Notes: a model not told the origin generated them from the letters alone. DNA of 15,773 nt from Candidatus Galloscillospira excrementavium (GCA_018711785.1 DVHW01000136.1:1-15773), one strand, 5' to 3'; counted from the stretch's first letter, positions 1-6,265 are shown. Translations and numbers: made by a program.

Positions 1-23
1 GTTTTCTTGATACAATATAACAA

Positions 24-128
24 GCAGGCGGCCCAGCCGCCTGCAAAAATGCCGTTACTTTTGCGCCGCTATTCGGCGCAAAAGTCCTCGCTTCGCTTGC
101 CGGAAGCCTTGCACAGCAAGGCTTCCGG
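24..128. repeat. Three tandem intergenic palindromes (candidate dispersed repeat element)
   Basis: Three perfect inverted repeats lie almost end to end. The first has arms 24-32 and 36-44 (9 bp, 3-nt loop). The second has arms 57-68 and 74-85 (12 bp, 5-nt loop, core TTTTGCGCCG). The third has arms 100-112 and 116-128 (13 bp, 3-nt loop, core GGAAGCCTTG). None is followed by a clean T-tract on either strand, although leftward transcripts crossing the first hairpin would meet a moderately T-rich stretch (TTGTTATATTG). No credible gene lies here; the open frame across 7-216 just reads through the palindromes. Clustered palindromes of this kind are typical of REP/MITE-like intergenic repeats, but copy number cannot be judged from one window. 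Confidence 0.6.
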
Positions 129-222
129 GGCATTTGATCCCATTCGAGGCGGGCGGCTGCCCCCTCGAGCTCCCCCGCCCCAACTTGAACGGATTCATCT
201 CAACAGAGTTTTTTGACAATCT

Positions 223-254
223 GAGGGCCGGAGCTGATACCAGCTCCGGCCCTC
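223..254 (-). terminator. Long hairpin downstream of the yigZ unit; possible terminator without a U-tract
   Basis: A perfect 14-bp stem (223-236 with 241-254) closes a 4-nt loop. It begins 14 nt past the stop codon of the leftward 147-aa gene, where a terminator is expected. Reading leftward, the stem is followed by AGATTGTCAAAAAACTC, so the usual run of U residues is absent. It may instead protect the 3' end or belong to the repeat-rich spacer that continues to position 24. Confidence 0.45.
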
Positions 255-268
255 AAGCGATTCTATTC

Positions 269-712
269 CTATTTTCCATTGGCCCGCCGCTCCAGCTCCT
301 TGAGCAGCTGATTCTGCACCGGCAGACGGCGGCGGCGTGGGTACGTTTTATTGTACCAGGCGGCCAGCTCCCGGGCCGTCTCCGGCTCCAGGAGGGGAAC
401 CAAGGTTCGGGCGTGGCCCTGGACGGCCTCCCGCATGGGCTGGGTCAGGTCGAAATACCGCTCCTCCTGAGCCAGGGTGACCAAAAACCGCACGGCCTCC
501 TCCGCTTCCGCAGGGGTGAGACCCTCCTGGATCATCCGGCCCACCGCCTCTCCCACGGCCTCATAAAACTCCATGTGGCAGGGGTCCCGTTTGGGGTCCC
601 GGCCAAAGCCCAGCAGTCCGTCCCCCGGACGCAGCTTGGCGGTCATCTTTTTCACCGCCTCGTTGTAGTTCTCCATACAGGCCAACAGAGTGTTTACCGC
701 AGTCCCTTCCAT
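269..712 (-). CDS. Hypothetical protein, 147 aa, coupled to yigZ
   Basis: I do not recognise this family. The protein is 147 aa, soluble-looking and charged, with no signal peptide, membrane segment or cysteine motif. The N-terminal half includes the stretch LRPGDGLLGFGRDPKRDP. The rest looks largely helical and ends in a basic tail (YPRRRRLPVQNQ). The ATG at 712 is chosen because an AGGAGG sits 7 nt upstream. An in-frame GTG at 718 overlaps the yigZ stop codon but lies only 1 nt from that ribosome site. The ribosome site is inside the 3' end of yigZ, so the two genes are almost certainly co-transcribed and translationally coupled. The TAG stop is followed by a long hairpin. The in-frame extension toward 1201 is a shadow of yigZ. 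Reality as a gene is likely; function is unknown. Confidence 0.8.
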   Translation of the reverse strand: MEGTAVNTLLACMENYNEAVKKMTAKLRPGDGLLGFGRDPKRDPCHMEFYEAVGEAVGRMIQEGLTPAEAEEAVRFLVTLAQEERYFDLTQPMREAVQGHARTLVPLLEPETARELAAWYNKTYPRRRRLPVQNQLLKELERRANGK

Positions 713-714
713 GG

Positions 715-1362
715 TCACTCCTCCTTCTCTATGGGCGCCCGCCAGGGCACGTCCTGAAACCGTTCGCCGCAGACCATGCCCTCCACCGTCCCGGCGGTGA
801 TGTCCAGCATGTGGGCCAGGTAGTCCTCTGAGCGCTCCTCGGGCAGCAGGACGGTGAGGGCGATGTCCGCCCCGTAGTCCGCCTCGGCGATGACGCCGCC
901 GAAACCCTCGGTCTCCAGCTTCACCCGCTCGTACTGGGCGTAGGAGCAGGGCAGCAGAATCTCCACCCACCGGCGGACCACCGAGATCCCCGCCGCGTCC
1001 AGGGCGTCCTTGGCGCTCTGGGTATAGGCCCGGACCAGGCCGCCCGCCCCCAGCAGGATGCCGCCGAAGTAGCGGGTGACCACGCACACCACATTGACCA
1101 CGCCCTCCCGCTGAAACACGTTGAGCATGGGCTGTCCCGCCGTGCCCTGGGGCTCTCCGTCGTCGGAGTAGCGCACCGGCCCATCCTTGATCAGGTAGCA
1201 CCAGCAGTTGTGCCGGGCGTCGTAGTAGCGCTTTTTCATCTCCTCAATGCGGGCGCGGGCCTCCTCCTCGCTGTCCACCCGCCACACGTGGCCGATGAAT
1301 CGGGAGCGCTTCTCCACAAATTCTGTCTCACTGGCCTGGGTGGGGATGTAATACTCCGTCAT
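715..1362 (-). CDS. yigZ: YigZ/YvyE family protein (IMPACT family, UPF0029)
   Basis: This 215-aa protein has the full two-domain layout of bacterial YigZ/YvyE proteins. The N-terminal IMPACT domain (about residues 15-125) shows the family signatures SRFIGH, ARHNCWCY, SDDGEPQGTAG and TRYFGGILLGAGGLVRAY. The C-terminal DUF1949-type ferredoxin-like domain (about 135-205) contains the CSYAQYE start typical of the family. Eukaryotic IMPACT regulates the translation kinase GCN2. The bacterial role is poorly defined, with ribosome or nucleic-acid association suggested for the fold. The ATG at 1362 is preceded by GAGGTGA at about 4 nt. The frame stays open to 1458, but the added N-terminus has no similarity to the family. 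It is the first gene of a leftward pair whose second gene starts at its stop codon. Family assignment is secure; function is not. Confidence 0.95.
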   Translation of the reverse strand: MTEYYIPTQASETEFVEKRSRFIGHVWRVDSEEEARARIEEMKKRYYDARHNCWCYLIKDGPVRYSDDGEPQGTAGQPMLNVFQREGVVNVVCVVTRYFGGILLGAGGLVRAYTQSAKDALDAAGISVVRRWVEILLPCSYAQYERVKLETEGFGGVIAEADYGADIALTVLLPEERSEDYLAHMLDITAGTVEGMVCGERFQDVPWRAPIEKEE

Positions 1363-1433
1363 GGGGTCACCTCGCTGGTCGGTTTTCTCCGCCCCTCGCC
1401 GCTGGTGCAGCTTATCGGGCGCTGTTTCTCTTA

Positions 1434-1463
1434 ATCCTACACCCATCAGGCCGGACAATGCAA
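1434..1463 (-). promoter_or_regulatory. Candidate promoter for the yigZ unit
   Basis: On the minus strand a TTGCAT -35 (1458-1463) and a TAGGAT -10 (1434-1439) are 18 nt apart, leaving a leader of about 65 nt before the yigZ ATG. The -10 is imperfect, so this is moderate evidence only. It diverges from the glycosidase promoter about 65 bp away. Confidence 0.4.
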
Positions 1464-1526
1464 GTTATTTTCTCCCGAACTGCCGTGGGCTTTCCAAACC
1501 GCTCCGCCGCTGGAAAACATTTTGCC

Positions 1527-1554
1527 TTGCACCGGGCAGAAAAACCCGTATACT
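1527..1554 (+). promoter_or_regulatory. Candidate sigma-A promoter of the GH18-SLH gene
   Basis: TTGCAC (1527-1532) and TATACT (1549-1554) are separated by 16 nt and lie about 45 nt upstream of the ATG at 1599. The -10 is a close match to consensus. Vegetative-type elements would suggest expression during growth rather than strictly in sporulation. Confidence 0.55.
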
Positions 1555-1598
1555 GTTCGTGTATATTCCTACTCACACACTATGTTAAGGAGTTTTTC

Positions 1599-3206
1599 AT
1601 GCGAGTTCAACGACGGCTTTTCCCCCTGCTCTGTACCGTTCTGCTGCTGGCCGCCCTTCTCACCCCGGCGGCGGCCGCCCGGCGGTTCAGCATGTCCTAT
1701 GTCTACTTCGGCAGCCCCTCCTCCTATGTGGAGCGGGTAGAGGGGACCCAGGGCTCTCTGGACGAGATCTCCCCCAACTACTTCAACTTAAATTCCGACG
1801 GCACCCTGAACTTTACCGGCGGGAGCGGCGTCACCGCCTTCGTGGAGCAGATGCACCGGCGCGGGGTTCGAGTGGTCCCCTTTCTCAGCAACCACTGGGA
1901 CCGGGAGCTGGGGCGGAAGGCCCTGAGCAATCGAAAAAAGCTGGCGGAGCAGATCGCCCGGGCGGTGGTCCAGTACGGCCTGGACGGGGTGAATGTGGAC
2001 ATTGAGAACGTGACCCATCAGGACCGGAACGCCTACTCGGAATTTGTGGAGCTTCTGCGCCAAAAGCTGCCGGAGGACAAAATTGTGGCGGTGTCGGTAG
2101 CCGCCAACCCCTACGGCTACACCCAGGGCTGGCACGGCTCCTATGACTACCTGCGGCTGGGGGTGGCCGCCGACTACCTGATGCTCATGACCTATGACGA
2201 GCACTACCAGGGAGGCTCCTCCGGTCCGGTGGCCAGCCGGGCCTTTCAGGAGCAGTCCATTCAGTACGCCCTCAGGTACGTCCCGGCGGACAAGCTGGTG
2301 CTGGGCCTCCCCTTCTTCGGCCGCATCTGGAGCGACAGCGGCTCCCTCATGCAGGGCCACGGGATCAGCGAGAGCCAGATCCAGGCCCTGATTGCCAACT
2401 ACCGGGGCCAGGTGACCCAGGACGCCGCCTCCGGCTCCGCATACGCCCGGATCACTGTAGCCGCCGCCGACCCCAAGCCGGTGATCAACGGGGTGACCCT
2501 CACCACCGGTACTTATACCATCTGGTACGAGTCGGAGATTTCAAAGAAAAACCAGCTCTCCCTGGTGGAGGAGTACGGCCTGCTGGGGGCGGGGAGCTGG
2601 AGCCTTGGCCAGGAGGATACCCGGGTGTGGGACTACTACTCCCTGTGGCTCAACGGCTGGAGCTTTGAGGACAGCCAGGGCCACTGGGCGGTCCCCTACA
2701 TCATTGACGCGGCGGACCAGGGGAAGATGACCGGACTGTCCGCCACCGCCTTCGGCCCCGACCGCACCCTCACCCGGGGCGAGGCGGCGGTGGTCCTGTG
2801 CCGCCTAGTGGGGCTGAGCCCCAGGGGCTCCGGCTTCACCTTCTCCGACCTGAGGGGCCACTGGTCTGCCGGGTATGTCCAGGCCGCCTATGAGGCCGGG
2901 CTGGCCGCCGGGGTGGGCGGCGGCCGGTACGCTCCCGATGAGCCGGTCACCCGGCAGGAGATCGCCGTCATGCTGAACCGGGTCCGGCCCGGCCTCGGTG
3001 GGACCGCGCTGAAAAATCCCTTCCCGGATCTGAGCCCCGGGGACAACTCCTGGTCCTATGAGGCCGTTCTGCGGCTGTACGCCGCAGGCGTGGTGACCGG
3101 CATGCCCGACGGCACCTTCCGGCCCGGGGCCCCGGTGTCCCGGGCGGAGCTGGCGGTGATGCTCTCCAAGCTGCCGGAGGGTGGAAAGGGCGCCGAAACC
3201 CCATAA
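1599..3206 (+). CDS. Secreted GH18-family glycosidase with three SLH domains
   Basis: A 535-aa exported protein. Residues 1-26 form a Sec signal peptide (basic MRVQRR, hydrophobic core, AAA near the cleavage site). Residues 30-345 are a glycoside hydrolase 18 barrel of the YaaH/SleL (spore cortex N-acetylglucosaminidase) type. The catalytic motif LDGVNVDIE is intact, with predicted proton donor Glu136, and MTYDEH and GLPFFGRIW are typical later strands. Three SLH repeats follow at about 355-400, 413-460 and 473-525, each with an acidic/aromatic start (e.g. FSDLRGHW) and a TRGE-, TRQE- or SRAE-type element; they should bind cell-wall polymer. The enzyme probably hydrolyses peptidoglycan or another amino-sugar polymer at the cell surface. 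The start at 1599 has AAGGAG 6 nt upstream and exposes the signal peptide; the frame extends to 1458 without support. Known SleL/YaaH proteins carry LysM rather than SLH domains. Substrate is inferred. Confidence 0.92.
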   Translation: MRVQRRLFPLLCTVLLLAALLTPAAAARRFSMSYVYFGSPSSYVERVEGTQGSLDEISPNYFNLNSDGTLNFTGGSGVTAFVEQMHRRGVRVVPFLSNHWDRELGRKALSNRKKLAEQIARAVVQYGLDGVNVDIENVTHQDRNAYSEFVELLRQKLPEDKIVAVSVAANPYGYTQGWHGSYDYLRLGVAADYLMLMTYDEHYQGGSSGPVASRAFQEQSIQYALRYVPADKLVLGLPFFGRIWSDSGSLMQGHGISESQIQALIANYRGQVTQDAASGSAYARITVAAADPKPVINGVTLTTGTYTIWYESEISKKNQLSLVEEYGLLGAGSWSLGQEDTRVWDYYSLWLNGWSFEDSQGHWAVPYIIDAADQGKMTGLSATAFGPDRTLTRGEAAVVLCRLVGLSPRGSGFTFSDLRGHWSAGYVQAAYEAGLAAGVGGGRYAPDEPVTRQEIAVMLNRVRPGLGGTALKNPFPDLSPGDNSWSYEAVLRLYAAGVVTGMPDGTFRPGAPVSRAELAVMLSKLPEGGKGAETP

Positions 3207-3235
3207 ATATTCCGCCGTTTTTTGGGAAATACTGC

Positions 3236-3264
3236 TTGCATTCCACCGAAACCTGTGGTATACT
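3236..3264 (+). promoter_or_regulatory. Strong rpsB promoter with extended -10
   Basis: TTGCAT (3236-3241), a 17-nt spacer and TATACT (3259-3264) preceded by TGG make an extended -10 promoter, the best match to a vegetative promoter in the window. Transcription would start near 3271. It lies only 30 nt past the stop of the glycosidase gene, with no terminator visible between them, so some read-through is possible. Confidence 0.75.
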
Positions 3265-3270
3265 ACCAGG

Positions 3271-3385
3271 GCATTATGCCTGGGAGTGCTGATTTTCCGC
3301 CCGGTGCTGGGGCAGAACCGCTCCGGTTGGCGGGGAATATGACGCGCCCAGAAAGATCAAACTGAATTTTAGGAGGAAACAAAAC
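3271..3385 (+). promoter_or_regulatory. rpsB 5' leader with a folded element
   Basis: The predicted leader is about 115 nt, long for a simple ribosome site. A compound stem is visible: 3297-3301 pairs with 3329-3333, and 3316-3320 pairs with 3324-3328. The two 3' arms are contiguous, and a 14-nt bulge (3302-3315) lies on the 5' side. An unstructured A-rich stretch then carries AGGAGG (3371-3376), 9 nt from the rpsB ATG. In Escherichia coli S2 represses its own mRNA through the leader. Whether this fold binds S2 is inference; I could not match it to a named RNA family. Confidence 0.45.
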
Positions 3386-4111
3386 ATGGCAGTCGTATCT
3401 ATGAAGCAGCTGCTGGAGGCCGGCGTGCACTTCGGCCACCAGACCCGTCGTTGGAATCCCAAGATGGCGCCCTACATCTACACCGAGCGCAACGGGATCT
3501 ATATCATCGACCTGCAGAAGACCGTGAAGAAGCTGGAGGAGGCCTATAACTTCGTCCGCGAGCTGGGCGAGAAGGGCGAGACCATCCTCTTCGTGGGCAC
3601 CAAGAAGCAGGCCCAGGAGGCCATCAAGGAGGAGGCCTCCCGCGTGGGCATGTACTATGTGAACGCCCGCTGGCTGGGCGGCATGCTCACCAACTTCAAG
3701 ACCATGCGCGGCCGCGTGGACCGTCTGAACCAGCTCAAGCGCATGCAGGAGGACGGCACCTTTGACATGCTGCCCAAGAAGGAAGTCATGAAGCACATGG
3801 GCGAGATCGCCAAGCTGGAGAAGTACCTGGGCGGCGTCACCGAGATGAAGAAGCTCCCCGGCGCCCTGTTCGTGGTGGACCCCCGCAAGGAGCGCAACGC
3901 CATCAACGAGGCCCGCAAGCTCCACATCCCCATCGTGGCCATCGTGGACACCAACTGCGACCCCGATGAGATCGACTATGTCATCCCCGGCAACGACGAC
4001 GCCATCCGCGCCATCAAGCTCATCTCCGGCATCATGGCCAACGCCGTCCAGGAGGGCCGCCAGGGCCAGGATGCCGCCGAGCCCGCCGCCGAAGAGGCCG
4101 CCGCGGAGTAA
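3386..4111 (+). CDS. rpsB: 30S ribosomal protein S2
   Basis: A 241-aa protein matching S2 along its whole length. It opens with the family N-terminus ([20 protein letters not shown]), continues with [20 protein letters not shown] and [13 protein letters not shown], and has the [12 protein letters not shown] and [16 protein letters not shown] blocks. The C-terminus is a short acidic Ala/Glu tail. S2 sits on the back of the small subunit between head and body, assembles late with S1 where present, and is essential. The ATG has AGGAGG 9 nt upstream. The gene leads the rpsB-tsf pair and uses mainly CGC for arginine, unlike the CGG-rich downstream genes, as expected for a highly expressed protein. 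Confidence 0.99.
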   Translation: MAVVSMKQLLEAGVHFGHQTRRWNPKMAPYIYTERNGIYIIDLQKTVKKLEEAYNFVRELGEKGETILFVGTKKQAQEAIKEEASRVGMYYVNARWLGGMLTNFKTMRGRVDRLNQLKRMQEDGTFDMLPKKEVMKHMGEIAKLEKYLGGVTEMKKLPGALFVVDPRKERNAINEARKLHIPIVAIVDTNCDPDEIDYVIPGNDDAIRAIKLISGIMANAVQEGRQGQDAAEPAAEEAAAE

Positions 4112-4137
4112 GCGGTTTCCATCCGCACCCGGATACC

Positions 4138-4172
4138 AGCGCCCGCCCGTGGCGGGCGGGCGCTTCCTTTTT
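4138..4172 (+). terminator. Terminator/attenuator between rpsB and tsf
   Basis: A perfect GC-only 11-bp stem (4139-4149 with 4153-4163, extended by an A-T pair) closes a 3-nt loop and is followed by TTCCTTTTT. This has the form of an intrinsic terminator with an interrupted T-tract. Because tsf follows with no obvious new promoter, it most likely ends only a fraction of transcripts and lowers EF-Ts relative to S2. A hairpin in this spacer is also described in E. coli. Confidence 0.75.
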
Positions 4173-4202
4173 ACGACACGATACGATGGAGGTAATGTGA
4201 TT

Positions 4203-5117
4203 ATGGCTATCACCGCAAAAGACGTACAGGCCCTGCGCGAGATGACCGGCGTGGGCATGATGGACTGCAAGAAGGCCCTGACTGAGGCCGAGGGCAATAT
4301 GGACAAGGCCGTGGAGATCCTCCGGGAGAAGGGCCTGGCCGCCTCCCAGAAGAAGGCCGGCCGCATCGCCGCCGAGGGCATGGCCTACGCCGCCGTCATC
4401 GACGGGGTGGGCGTGGTCGTGGAGGTCAACGCCGAGACCGACTTCGTGGCCAAGAACGAGAAGTTCGTGGACTTCGTGAAGGGCGTGGCCGCCACCGTGG
4501 CCGCCAACAAGCCCGCCGACCTGGACGCCCTGATGGAGTGCAAGTACGTGGGCACCGACCTGACCGTCACCGAGCAGCAGCAGGAGATGGTCCTGGTCAT
4601 CGGCGAGAACATCAAGGTCCGCCGCTTCGCCTTCTTTACCGACGGGGTCTCCGTGCCCTATATCCACGCCGGCGGCAAGATCGGCGTGCTGGTCAACCTG
4701 GAGGTCACCGGCGGCATCGACGCCACCACCATCGGCAAGGACGTGGCCATGCAGATCGCGGCCCTCAACCCCCGGTTCTGGGACAAGACCCAGGTCACCC
4801 AGGACGTGCTGGACGAGGAGAAGAAGATCCTGCTGGTCCAGATGGAGAACGACCCCAAGATGGCCGGCAAGCCCGAGAAGGTGCGCGAGAACATCGTCAT
4901 GGGCAAGCTGAACAAGTTCTACGCCGAGAACTGCCTGCTCCAGCAGGAGTTCGTGAAGGACAACAGCATGTCGGTGGAGAAGTATATCGCCTCCGCCGCC
5001 AAGGCCCTGGGCGGCACCGTCACCTTCAAGAGCGCCTACCGCTTCGAGAAGGGCGAGGGCATCGAGAAGAAGCAGGAGAATTTCGCCGAGGAGATCGCCA
5101 AGCAGCTGGCGAAGTGA
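4203..5117 (+). CDS. tsf: Elongation factor Ts
   Basis: A 304-aa guanine-nucleotide exchange factor that binds EF-Tu-GDP and releases GDP so EF-Tu can be recharged. The N-terminal UBA-like domain (about 1-50) has the signature LREMTGVGMMDCKKALTEA. The core contains the EF-Tu-contacting TDFVAKN (residues 79-85), whose Asp80-Phe81 pair disrupts the Mg site of EF-Tu. The second core repeat and the C-terminal module follow (CLLQQEFVKD, KSAYRFEKGEG). The ATG at 4203 has GGAGG 10 nt upstream. An in-frame GTG at 4197 would lie only 4 nt from that site, so ATG is preferred. The gene is separated from rpsB by an attenuator-like hairpin and ends at a strong terminator. Arginine is mostly CGC, consistent with high expression. 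Confidence 0.99.
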   Translation: MAITAKDVQALREMTGVGMMDCKKALTEAEGNMDKAVEILREKGLAASQKKAGRIAAEGMAYAAVIDGVGVVVEVNAETDFVAKNEKFVDFVKGVAATVAANKPADLDALMECKYVGTDLTVTEQQQEMVLVIGENIKVRRFAFFTDGVSVPYIHAGGKIGVLVNLEVTGGIDATTIGKDVAMQIAALNPRFWDKTQVTQDVLDEEKKILLVQMENDPKMAGKPEKVRENIVMGKLNKFYAENCLLQQEFVKDNSMSVEKYIASAAKALGGTVTFKSAYRFEKGEGIEKKQENFAEEIAKQLAK

Positions 5118-5130
5118 TCTGACGGATACC

Positions 5131-5167
5131 AAAGAGAGCTCTGGAAGCCTTCCAGAGCTCTCTTTTT
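5131..5167 (+). terminator. Strong intrinsic terminator after tsf
   Basis: A perfect 16-bp stem (5131-5146 with 5150-5165) with a 3-nt loop runs directly into TTTTTG, 13 nt past the tsf stop. It ends the rpsB-tsf transcript. It also lies 31 nt past the stop of the convergent degV-family gene and may serve it too, although the leftward T-tract is only three bases. Confidence 0.9.
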
Positions 5168-5195
5168 GCCTGTGATACCAGCGGCAAGGCGAGCC

Positions 5196-6041
5196 TTACG
5201 CCTTCCGGATGAACAGGATGCCCAGCGTGCCGGGTCCACAGTGGGAGGAAACGGTGCAGCCGGCGTCGGTCTCCAGGATCTCCGCGAAGGGGCCGTACTG
5301 CTCCACCGCCTGCCGCACGGCCGCCACGGTCTCCGGCGCCACGGTGGTGTGGGTGATGAACACCCGGTCGGGGACCAGGTCGGTCCGGCCCTCCAGCCGC
5401 TCCCGCACATAGTCTACGAGGCACTTGGCAAAGGCGCCGCGGTATTTCTTCACCACGCCCATTTTGCCGTCCCTGACCTCGATACAGGGCTTGAGCCGCA
5501 GCAGATTGGCCCCCAGCATGGCCACGGCGGAGCAGCGGCCCCCCTTGACCATGTAGTCCAGGCGGTCGATGAGGAAGCTGGCCTCCACCCGGCCGGTCAG
5601 CTCCCGGAGGAAGGGGACCAACTCGTCCGGTGCCATGCCCCGCCGGGCGGCCAGGGCGGCCTCCACCACCACGAGGCCGTGCCCGGTGGAGAGGTTCCTG
5701 GAGTCCACCACATAGACGTTGCCGAACTCCTCAGCGGCGATGCAGGCGTTCTGATAGCAGGAGGAGAAGTCGGCGCTGATGGTGATGTGGACCACCGCCT
5801 CATGCTGGGGGGAGAGCTCGGCAAAGAGGGCGCGGTACTCCCCCACGCTGACCGCGGAGGTGGTGGGCAGGTCCCCGCCCTGTTCCACATGGGCGAAGAT
5901 GTCGGCGGGCTGGATGTCTACGCCGTCCTTGTAGGAGGTGCCGCCCTGGATGACAGACAGGGGAATGATCCGGACGCCGTAGCTCTGGAGCAGCGCAGGG
6001 GACAGGTCACAGGTGCTGTCGCTGGTGATCTGGATGGACAA
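5196..6041 (-). CDS. DegV family fatty-acid-binding protein (FakB-like)
   Basis: A 281-aa cytosolic DegV-family protein. Characterised members (FakB) hold an exogenous fatty acid for phosphorylation by FakA, feeding acyl-phosphate into phospholipid synthesis. Visible family features are the N-terminal ITSDSTCDLS, the LPTTSAVSVGEY block (counterpart of the TSQPS lipid-contact motif), ISADFSSCYQNA, VVDSRNLSTGHGLVV, the Gly/Arg-rich YMVKGGRCS loop, and the C-terminal HCGPGTLGILF ligand-closing segment. Length is normal. The start codon is TTG at 6041, supported by AAAGGAG 8 nt upstream and by the ITSDST segment beginning four residues later, as usual. The gene is transcribed opposite to all its right-hand neighbours and splits tsf from pyrH. 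No fakA is present in the window, so the partner must be elsewhere. Which fatty acid it prefers cannot be read from sequence. Confidence 0.95.
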   Translation of the reverse strand: MSIQITSDSTCDLSPALLQSYGVRIIPLSVIQGGTSYKDGVDIQPADIFAHVEQGGDLPTTSAVSVGEYRALFAELSPQHEAVVHITISADFSSCYQNACIAAEEFGNVYVVDSRNLSTGHGLVVVEAALAARRGMAPDELVPFLRELTGRVEASFLIDRLDYMVKGGRCSAVAMLGANLLRLKPCIEVRDGKMGVVKKYRGAFAKCLVDYVRERLEGRTDLVPDRVFITHTTVAPETVAAVRQAVEQYGPFAEILETDAGCTVSSHCGPGTLGILFIRKA

Positions 6042-6092
6042 AAACAGGACTCCTTTCCTTTGAAAGTCTCTGGAATGGCTTTTACAGGCCCT

Positions 6093-6121
6093 ATTTTAAT
6101 ATGAAAAGGGGAAAACTGCAA
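6093..6121 (-). promoter_or_regulatory. Promoter of the degV-family gene
   Basis: On the minus strand TTGCAG (6116-6121) and TAAAAT (6093-6098) are exactly 17 nt apart, leaving about 50 nt before the TTG start. The spacing and the -10 are good matches to a vegetative promoter. Confidence 0.55.
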
Positions 6122-6175
6122 GCCCGGAAAGGGGAATAGGCGCCTGTGCGTCGGGCAGAGGTGTTTAAGAATAAA

Positions 6176-6205
6176 TTGTAAAAACTTTGTCCGAAGCACT
6201 ATGCA
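6176..6205 (+). promoter_or_regulatory. Candidate promoter of the pyrH-polC operon
   Basis: TTGTAA (6176-6181) and TATGCA (6200-6205) are 18 nt apart. Alternatives nearby are TTGTCC (6187-6192) with TAAACT (6212-6217, 19-nt spacer), or the AT-rich TATATT/TAAAAT at 6218-6228 without a clear -35. A promoter somewhere in 6150-6230 is likely, because the gene to the left points away and the tsf terminator isolates the upstream operon. The exact choice is uncertain. Confidence 0.35.
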
Positions 6206-6265
6206 AACGGGTAAACTTATATTAAAATAGAAAGCTGAAGTAAAACAACTTGAGGGAGCGTATTT

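Noticed and set aside
7..216. A 69-aa plus-strand open frame at the left edge
   Set aside because: It is built almost entirely from palindrome arms, has no ribosome site, and overlaps a candidate repeat element.
134..757. A 207-aa plus-strand open frame at the left end
   Set aside because: It runs antisense to the 147-aa gene, which has a good ribosome site and is coupled to yigZ. The reverse frame lacks both a start signal and a recognisable domain.
3263..5132. Long minus-strand open frames opposite rpsB and tsf (372 and 366 aa)
   Set aside because: They are Leu/His/Val-rich reverse translations of strongly biased highly expressed genes, without ribosome sites or domains.
6138..6145. An 8-bp palindrome AGGCGCCT between the divergent degV and pyrH promoters, a possible operator
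   Set aside because: Eight bases are too few to distinguish an operator from chance in GC-rich DNA, and no second copy is visible nearby.
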